Assembly (NCBI GenBank): GCA_950097015.1 | Contig: CATNEN010000029.1 | Coordinates: 8,223,501 to 8,287,500, forward strand | Source of the DNA: Macrostomum hystrix | Taxonomy: Eukaryota > Platyhelminthes > Macrostomidae | Direction of reading: 5' to 3' | Length of the DNA: 64,000 nucleotides | Shown: positions 55,641 through 64,000 of the stretch, in pieces | Layout of the letters: every line of letters begins with the position of its first letter | How positions within the stretch are numbered: the stretch's first letter is position 1 | Notes under the pieces: model-generated | Database searches by the model: none | Told to the model about the DNA's origin: nothing | What the model saw: only the letters and a program-made list of their open reading frames with translations | Translations under genes and position numbers: made by a program

Positions 55641-58600
55641 TTCTGTCTCTGACCTCTGCACTCTCTCACACCTCTGCCTTCTCTCACCTATCTCTATTTC
55701 TCACCTTTCTCACTCTCTCCTCTTCGTCTCTAAACTCTCTCCTCTCCGTCTCTCCTCTTCGTCTCTAAACTCTCTCCTTTCTGTCTCTCTCCTCTCCGTC
55801 TCTAGACCCTCTCCTCTCCGTCTCTAGACTCTCTCCTCTTCGTCTCTAAACTCTCTCCTCTCCGTCTCTCTCCTCTCTCCTCTTCGTCTCTAAACTCTCT
55901 CCTTTCTGTCTCTCTCCTCTCCGTCTCTAGACCCTCTCCTCTCCGTCTCTAGACTCTCTCCTCTTCGTCTCTAAACTCTCTCCTCTCCGTCTCTCTCCTC
56001 TCTCCTCTTCGTCTCTAAACTCTCTCCTCTCCGTCTCTCTCCTCTCTCCTCTTCGTCTCTAAACTCTCTCCTCTCCGTATCTCTCTCCTCTCCGTCTCTC
56101 GACTTTCTCCTCTCCGTCTCTAAACTCTCTCCTCTTCGTCTCTAGACTCTCTCCTCTCCGTCTCTCTCCTCTCCGTCTCTCTCCTCTCCGTCTCTCTCCT
56201 CTCTCCTCTTCGTCTCTAAACTCTCTCCTCTCCGTATCTCTCTCCTCTCCGTATCTCTCTCCTCTCCGTCTCTCTCCTCTCTCCTCTTCGTCTCTAAACT
56301 CTCTCCTCTCCGTATCTCTCTCCTCTCCGTCTCTCTCCTCTCTCCTCTCCGTCTCTCGACTTTCTCCTCTCCGTCTCTCGACTTTCTCCTCTCCGTCTCT
56401 AAACTCTCTCCTCTTCGTCTCTAGACTCTCTCCTCTCCGTCTCTAGACTCTCTCCTCTTCGTCTCTAAACTCTCTCCTCTCCGTCTCTCTCCTCTCTCCT
56501 CTCCGTCTCTAGACTCTCTCCTCTTCGTCTCTCTCCTCTCCGTCTCTCCTCTCCGTCTCTCTCCTCTCTCCTCTTCGTCTTTAGACTCTCTCCTCTCCGT
56601 CTCAACTCTCTCCTCTTCGTCTCTAGACTCTCTTCTCTTTGTCTCTAGACTCTCTTCTCTTTGTCTCTAGACTTTCTCCTCTCCGTCTCTCTCCTCTCTC
56701 CTCTTCGTCTCTAAACTCTCTCCTCTCCGTATCTCACTCCTCTCCGTCTCTCTCCTCTCTCCTCTTCGTCTTTAGACTCTCTCCTCTCCGTCTCTAAACT
56801 CTCTCCTCTTCGTCTTTAGACTCTCTCCTCTCCGTCTCTAAACTCTCTCCTCTTCGTCTCTAGACTCTCTCCTCTCCGTCTCTAGACTCTCTCCTCTTCG
56901 TCTCTAAACTCTCTCCTCTCCGTCTCTCTCCTCTCTCCTCTCCGTCTCTAGACTCTCTCCTCTTCGTCTCTCTCCTCTCCGTCTCTCCTCTCCGTCTCTC
57001 TCCTCTCTCCTCTCCGTCTCTCTCCTCTCTCCTCTTCGTCTTTAGACTCTCTCCTCTCCGTCTCAACTCTCTCCTCTTCGTCTCTAGACTCTCTTCTCTT
57101 TGTCTCTAGACTCTCTTCTCTTTGTCTCTAGACTTTCTCCTCTCCGTCTCTCTCCTCTCTCCTCTTCGTCTCTAAACTCTCTCCTCTTCGTCTTTAGACT
57201 CTCTCCTCTCCGTCTCTAAACTCTCTCCTCTTCGTCTTTAGACTCTCTCCTCTCCGTCTCTAAACTCTCTCCTCTTCGCCTCTAGACTCTCTCCTCTCCG
57301 TCTCTAGACTCTCTCCTCTTCGTCTCTAAACTCTCTCCTCTCCGTCTCTCTCCTCTCTCCTCTCCGTCTCTAGACTCTCTCCTCTTCGTCTCTCTCCTCT
57401 CCGTCTCTCCTCTCCGTCTCTCTCCTCTCTCCTCTTCGTCTTTAGACTCTCTCCTCTCCGTCTCAACTCTCTCCTCTTCGTCTCTAGACTCTCTTCTCTT
57501 TGTCTCTAGACTCTCTTCTCTTTGTCTCTAGACTTTCTCCTCTCCGTCTCTCGACTCTCTCCTCACCGTCTCTAGACTCTCTCCTCTCCGTCTCTAAACT
57601 CTCTCCTCTTCGTCTCTAGACTCTCTTCTCTTTGTCTCTAAACTCTTCTCCTCTCCGTCTCTCGACTTTCTCCTCTCCGTCTCTCCTCTCCGTCTCTCCT
57701 CTCCGTCTCTCCTCTCCGTCTCTCTCCTCTCTCCTCTTCGTCTCTAGACTCTCTTCTCTTTGTCTCTAGACTCTCTTCTCTTCGTCTCTAAACTCTCTCC
57801 TCTCCGTCTCTAAACTCTCTCCTCTCCGTCTCTAGACTCTCTCCTCTCCGTCTCTAAACTCTCTCCTCTCCGTCTCTAGACTCTCTCCTCTCCGTCTCTA
57901 AACTCTCTCCTCTCCGTCTCTCTCCTCTTCGTCTCTAAACTCTCTCCTCTCCGTCTCTCTCCTCTTCGTCTTTAGACTCTCTCCTCTCCGTCTCTCCTCT
58001 TCGTCTCTCTCCTCTCTCCTCTTCGTCTTTAGACTCTCTCCTTTTCGTCTTTAGACTCTCTCCTCTCCGTCTCTCCTCTTCGTCTCTCTCCTCTCCGTCT
58101 TTAGACTCTCTCCTCTCCGTCTCTCTCCTCTTCGTCTTTAGACTCTCTCCTCTCCGTCTCTCCTCTTCGTCTCTCTCCTCTCCGTCTTTAGACTCTCTCC
58201 TCTCCGTCTCTCTCCTCTTCGTCTTTAGACTCTCTCCTCTCCGTCTCTCCTCTTCGTCTCTCTCCTCTCTCCTCTTCGTCTTTAGACTCTCTCCTCTTCG
58301 TCTTTAGACTCTCTCCTCTCCGTCTCTCCTCTTCGTCTCTCTCCTCTCCGTCTTTAGACTCTCTCCTCTCCGTCTCTCTCCTCTTCGTCTTTAGACTCTC
58401 TCCTCTCCGTCTCTCCTCTTCGTCTCTCTTCTCTCTCCTCTCCGTCTTTAGACTCTCTCCTCTCCGTCTCTAAACTCTCTCCTCTCCGTCTCTAAACTCT
58501 CTCCTCTCCGTCTCTAAACTCTCTCCTCTCCGTCTCTAAACTCTCTCCTCTCCGTCTCTAAACTCTCTCCTCTCCGTCTCTAAACTCTCTCCTCTTCGTC

Positions 58601-59018
58601 TCTAAACTCTCTCCTCTCCGTCTCTAAACTCTCTCCTTTCCGTCTCTAGACTCTCTCCTCTCCGTCTCTAAACTCTCTCCTTTCCGTCTCTAGACTCTCT
58701 CCTCTCCGTCTCTAGACTCTCTCCTCTCCGTCTCTAAACTCTCTCCTCTCCGTCTCTAAACTCTCTCCTCTCCGTCTCTAAACTCTCTCCTTTCCGTCTC
58801 TAGACTCTCTCCTCTCCGTCTCTAGACTCTCTACTCTCCGTCTCTAAACTCTGTCTCTGGACTCTCTACTCTCCTTCTCTAAACTCTCTCCTCTCCGTCT
58901 CTCGACTCTCTCCTTTCCTTCTCAAAACTCTCACCTCTCCTTCTCTCGACTCTCTCCTCTCCTTCTCTAAACTCTCTCCTCTCCGTCTCTGTCTCTCCGT
59001 CTCTCCTCTCCGTCTCTT
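55640..59018. repeat. 3.4-kb polypyrimidine satellite
   Basis: CTCTCCTCTCCGTCTCT combined with AAACT, AGACT, TTCG and TTTG variants; the plus strand is almost purine-poor throughout. Larger blocks repeat: GTCTCAACTCTCTCCTC occurs near 56599, 57060 and 57460. Confidence 0.95.
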
Positions 59019-59430
59019 TAACTAAAAGCATGGCTTAAAAATTCATTTCAGCGTAAGCCGCAATTGTTTAGTGATCGATCTTCACGCAAAATTTGCGTAT
59101 CATTATTGTACTGCTGAACAATCAATTAGCAAAGCGTTACGAATTATTTCAATCGAAAACAACACCATTCAGTTTAAGTATGGTCATGCGGCAGAATGCG
59201 AATAGCCCAATCCATTATACTACAACTAAAAACAAGCCAACAGATTAGTGATAATCTCCTAAAACACATAACTCACTAAAAATATCAATAGGAATTATGG
59301 CTACTTGTACAAGCTACTTTATATTCGTGACACACCTGCTCAGAGCAACAACAAGTCACATTTGCTGGCTCTAGTAGCTTTGTTTCATTGGGATAGGCTC
59401 AAAATGTAATCATTTTAATCGTATCATTGA
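59019..59430. other. Unique spacer between two satellites
   Basis: About 400 bp of AT-rich unique sequence. No feature supported. Confidence 0.4.
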
Positions 59431-62400
59431 TGTTCTGAGGCAATGATGTTCTGAAGCTATTGATGTTCTGAAGCTATTGATGTTCTGAAGCTATTGATGT
59501 TCTGAAGGTAATGATGTTCTGAAGCTATTGATGTTCTGAAGCTATTGATGTTCTGAGGTAATGATGTTCTGAAGCTATTGATGTTCTGAAGCTATTGATG
59601 TTCTGAAGCTATTGATGTTCTGAAGCTATTGATGTTCTGAAGGAAATGATGTTCTGAAGGTAATGATGTTCTGAAGCTATTGATGTTCTTAAGCTATTGA
59701 TGTTCTGAAGGTATTGATGTTCTGAAGCTATTGATGTTCTGAAGCTATTGATGTTCTGAAGCTATTGATGTTCTGAAGCTATTGATGTTCTGAAGCTATT
59801 GATGTTCTGAAGCTATTGATGTTCTGAAGGAAATGATGTTCTGAAGGTAATGATGTTCTGAAGCTATTGATGTTCTTAAGCTATTGATGTTCTGAAGGTA
59901 TTGATGTTCTGAAGCTATTGATGTTCTGAAGCTATTGATGTTCTGAAGCTATTGATGTTCTGAAGGTAATGATGTTCTGAAGCTATTGATGTTCATAAGG
60001 TAATGATGTTCTGAAGCTATTGATGTTCTGAGGTAATGATGTTCTGAAGCTATTGATGTTCTGAAGCTATTGATGTTCTGAAGGTAATGATGTTCTGAAG
60101 CTATTGATGTTCTGAAGGTAATGATGTTCTGAAGCTATTGATGTTCTGAAGGTAATGATGTTCTGAAGCTATTGATGTTCTGAAGCTATTGATGTTCTGA
60201 AGGTAATGATGTTCTGAAGCTATTGATGTTCTGAAGGTAATGATGTTCTGAAGCTATTGATGTTCTGAAGCTATTGATGTTCTGAAGGTATTGATGTTCT
60301 GAAGCTATTGATGTTCTGAAGGTAATGATGTTCTGAAGCTATTGGTGTTCTGAAGCTATTGGTGTTCTGAAGGTAATGATGTTCTGAAGCTATTGATGTT
60401 CTGAAGCTATTGATGTTCTGAAGCTATTGATGTTCTGAAGCTATTGATGTTCTGAAGCTATTGATGTTCTGAAGCTATTGATGTTCTGAAGCTATTGATG
60501 TTCTGAAGCTATTGATGTTCTGAAGCTATTGGTGTTCTGAAGGTAATGATGTTCTGAAGCTATTGATGTTCTGAAGCTATTGATGTTCTGAAGCTATTGA
60601 TGTTCTGAAGCTATTGATGATGTTCTGAAGCTATTGATGTTCTGAAGGTATTGATGTTCTGAAGCTATTGATGTTCTGAAGCTATTGATGTTCTGAAGCT
60701 ATTGATGTTCTGAAGGTATTGATGTTCTGAAGCTATTGATGTTCTGAAGCTATTGATGTTCTGAAGCTATTGATGTTCTAAGCTATTGATGTTCTGAAGC
60801 TATTGATGTTCTGAAGCTATTGATGTTCTGAAGTAATGATGTTCTGAAGCTATTGATGTTCTGAAGCTATTGATGTTCTGAAGCTATTGATGTTCTGAAG
60901 CTATTGATGTTCTGAAGCTATTGATGTTCTGAAGCTATTGATGTCTGAAGCTAATGATGTTCTGAAGCTATTGGATGTTCTGAAGCTATTGATGTTCTGA
61001 AGCTATTGATGTTCTGAAGCTATTGATGTTCTGAAGCTATTGATGTTCTGAAGCTATTGATGTTCTGAAGCTATTGATGTTCTGAAGGTAATGATGTTCT
61101 GAAGCTATTGATGTTCTGAAGCTATTGATGTTCTGAAGCTATTGATGTTCTGAAGCTATTGATGTTCTGAAGCTATTGATGTTCTGAAGCTATTGATGTT
61201 CTGAAGCTATTGATGTTCTGAAGCTAATTGATGTTCTGAAGCTATTGATGTTCTGAAGCTATTGATGTTCTGAAGCTATTGATGTTCTGAAGCTATTGAT
61301 GTTCTGAAGCTATTGATGTTCTGAAGCTATTGATGTTCTGAAGCTATTGATGTTCTGAAGCTATTGATGTTCTGAAGCTATTGATGTTCTGAAGGTATTG
61401 ATGTTCTGAAGCTATTGATGTTCTGAAGCTATTGATGTTCTGAAGCTATTGATGTTCTGAAGCTATTGATGTTCTGAAGCTATTGATGTTCTGAAGCTAT
61501 TGATGTTCTGAAGCTATTGATGTTCTGAAGCTATTGATGTTCTGAAGCTATTGATGTTCTGAAGCTATTGATGTTCTGAAGCTATTGATGTTCTGAAGCT
61601 ATTGATGTTCTGAAGCTATTGATGTTCTGAAGCTATTGATGTTCTGAAGCTATTGAGTTCTGAAGGTATTGATGTTCTGAAGCTATGATGTTCTAAGCTA
61701 TTGATGTTCTGAAGCTATTGATGTTCTGAAGCTATTGATGTTCTGAAGCTATTGATGTTCTGAAGCTATTGATGTTCTGAAGCTATTGGTGTTCTGAAGC
61801 TATTGGTGTTCTGAAGCTATTGATGTTCTGAAGCTATTGGTGTTCTGAAGCTATTGATGTTCTGAAGGTAATGATGTTCTGAAGCTATTGATGTTCTGAA
61901 GCTATTGATGTTCTGAAGGTAATGAGTTCTAAGCTATTGATGTTCTGAAGCTATTGATGTTCTGAAGATAATGATGTTCTGAAGCTATTGATGTTCTGAA
62001 GCTATTGATGTTCTGAAGGTAATGATGTTCTAAAGCTATTGATGTTCTGAAGCTATTGATGTTCTGAAGCTATTGATGTTCTGAAGCTATTGATGTTCTG
62101 AAGCTATGATGTTCTGAAGCTATTGATGTTCTGAAGCTATTGATGTTCTGAAGCTATTGATGTTCTGAAGCTATTGATGTTCTGAAGATAATGATGTTCT
62201 GAAGGTAATGATGTTCTGAAGCTATTGATGTTCTGAAGCTATTGATGTTCTGAAGATAATGATGTTCTGAAGCTATTGGTGTTCTGAAGCTATTGGTGTT
62301 CTGAAGGTAATGATGTTCTGAAGCTATTGATGTTCTGAAGCTATTGTGTTCTGAAGCTATTGTGTTCTGAAGCTATTGATGTTCTGAAGCTATTGGTGTT

Positions 62401-62795
62401 CTGAAGCTATTGGTGTTCTGAAGCTATTGGTGTTCTGAAGCTATTGATGTTCTGAAGCTATTGATGTTCTGAAGGTAATGATGTTCTGAAGCTATTGATG
62501 TTCTGAAGCTATTGATGTTCTGAAGCTATTGGTGTTCTGAAGCTATTGATGTTCTGAAGCTATTGATGTTCTGAAGGTAATGATGTTCTGAAGGTAATGA
62601 TGTTCTGAAGCTATTGATGTTCTGAAGCTATTGATGTTCTGAAGGTAATGATGTTCTGAAGGTAATGATGTTCTGAAGGTAATGATGTTCTGAAGCTATT
62701 GATGTTCTGAAGGTAATGATGTTCTGAAGGTAATGATGTTCTGAAGCTATTGATGTTCTGAAGGTAATGATGTTCTGAAGGTACTGATTTTCTGA
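59430..62795. repeat. 3.4-kb, 17-bp satellite
   Basis: About 198 units of GTTCTGAAGCTATTGAT with GGTAATGAT, GGAAATGAT and TTGGTG variants. Units with one- or few-base length changes are concentrated between about 60600 and 62360. Confidence 0.96.
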
Positions 62796-63948
62796 AGCTC
62801 CTTAAATCCCTGAATTCTGTAGTTCTATGGCTCCTGAAAAAATACAGATTATAAAAAAATAAGAATTGATAATCAGACAAGAAATTCTCCAAACAAGGTC
62901 GCCTGCTGCTCAACTAATTGCAAACTGCTCAAAGATGACTGCTCAGTACGTTGCCCTTCATTTTATTATCATAGCAAACAAAATAACAGATGGGAAATGA
63001 AGCGATTACAATTTTAACTAAAAGGCTAGTTTAGCTTATTAATGAACCAATGCGAACTAGAAACCTAATAATCTAGCTTTATGTGCTGCCAAAAGCCCCG
63101 TTGAAAATTGTCAAGGGACGGATAACAAATGACTCAAATTCAAGCTTGGCTGCGCTGATGCGAAATTTATCTCAATCGAGAATTAAATCCTAATTTAGCC
63201 TACTGAAAGTAGAATGGAAAGCAAATATAGTTCGCTTTAAAAGCTACGACTGCTCTGGAAAAAACTGCTGGATAAGCTAAGATAGTGGCTAGCAGATAAT
63301 GTCAACAGCACACGAAGATGTAGGCTTCGGTAAAAGTGAGTTAATGTCTTCTTGGGATTGCAGCACCCAAAAATGGGATTTTAATGCCAGCATGCGCATT
63401 CACTAGGAGAGAAAAGTAAAAGGGGACAAAAACATGCAGGAAGCTGGAAGAAAACTAAGAAAAAGCACAGAAAAATTGAAGTTATATACATCGATCATTT
63501 TACGGTTAGAAATAACAAAAACGATCGCTAGCTTCCACTTGGCATTTGAAAAAAACTAGACTTCGAGTAGTCGATCAACTGGCAGATAGCACACGGGATT
63601 GTGCAAAATATTGTGTACAAAAAGCTGATTATTAGAAATCAAATCAATGCTGATATTGAAGCATAAATCAATATAATTAGCTAGCACATTTGTGGCACAG
63701 GAAAAAGTAGTGAATAAATAATGAAGCAGGGTCACGTTGCTTCCTAATAACAAAAAAACTCGCAGTACAAGCTATTGTCCAGCTTGTAAATAAGCAAACG
63801 ACAAAAGCTTTTGTCTGGGTTGTTGAGTTGTGTACAAACCATTCAACTCACAGCACCTTTGCATTGGCTGGCAGATCAATTATCAGAGGATGATAGAGGC
63901 TAAAGAATGAGATTTTTTCAATCAACGATTTCAATGCACAAATCACTG
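62796..63948. other. Unique sequence at the right edge
   Basis: About 1.15 kb, AT-rich, with no exon, array or transposon recognised. Confidence 0.45.
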
Positions 63949-64000
63949 AACAGTAGAAGGACCACGTATTTCTAATACCCAAATAATTATTTTTTTCTGT
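63949..64000. mobile_element. MITE-like family B, copy 5 (left end only)
   Basis: AACAGTAGAAGGACCACGTA, then TTTCTAATACCC, matches the left end of the 52.5-kb copy; the rest lies outside the window. Confidence 0.5.

Overview
The window is eukaryotic animal DNA from an invertebrate. It holds split genes with GT-AG introns, an innexin (a gap-junction family of non-chordate animals), a peptide-receptor-like GPCR, a membrane mucin, an alpha-carbonic anhydrase and an MFSD5-type transporter. A repeat-rich protostome such as a free-living flatworm would fit, but nothing here fixes the species. Five host genes could be assembled exon by exon, with every junction phase consistent. Of the 13 splice donors used, 11 start GTG rather than GTA.

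Layout. 1-2869 (+): 3' part of a membrane mucin (Thr-rich stalk, SEA domain, one membrane helix, short tail). 6057-13798 (-), convergent with it: complete five-exon cytosolic-type alpha-carbonic anhydrase, with a likely 5' noncoding exon and TATA box near 14.6-14.8 kb. 15.4-17.7 kb: 36-bp minisatellite. 19997-24317 (-): complete, probably recent LTR retrotransposon with identical 458-bp LTRs and a 4-bp target duplication. It encodes only Gag and protease, joined by a -1 frameshift signal (slippery heptamer plus H-type pseudoknot), and has no reverse transcriptase. 24757-31000 (+): five-exon MFSD5-like transporter. 37428-42724 (+): two-exon class A GPCR. 49986-53285 (-): two-exon innexin. 53.3-64 kb: no gene recognised, mostly three large satellite-like arrays.

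The dominant feature is tandem repetition. About two dozen unrelated mini- and microsatellites (units from 4 to 36 bp, several with higher-order structure) fill roughly 25 kb, about two fifths of the window by adding my coordinates. They occupy nearly all introns and intergenic spaces and often start within tens of bases of an exon. Long open frames over them are by-products of stop-free units, not genes. Several short dispersed families (a MITE-like family with inverted ends, a second interspersed family, and tRNA-like SINE heads) are also present.

The host genes do not form a pathway; they are ordinary neighbours. The most interesting items are the gag-pro-only retroelement with its intact frameshift pseudoknot, the oppositely oriented copies of one 19-bp array flanking the last GPCR exon, and a 36-bp array that repeats a 3' splice-site-like sequence on one strand and a poly(A)-signal-like sequence on the other.
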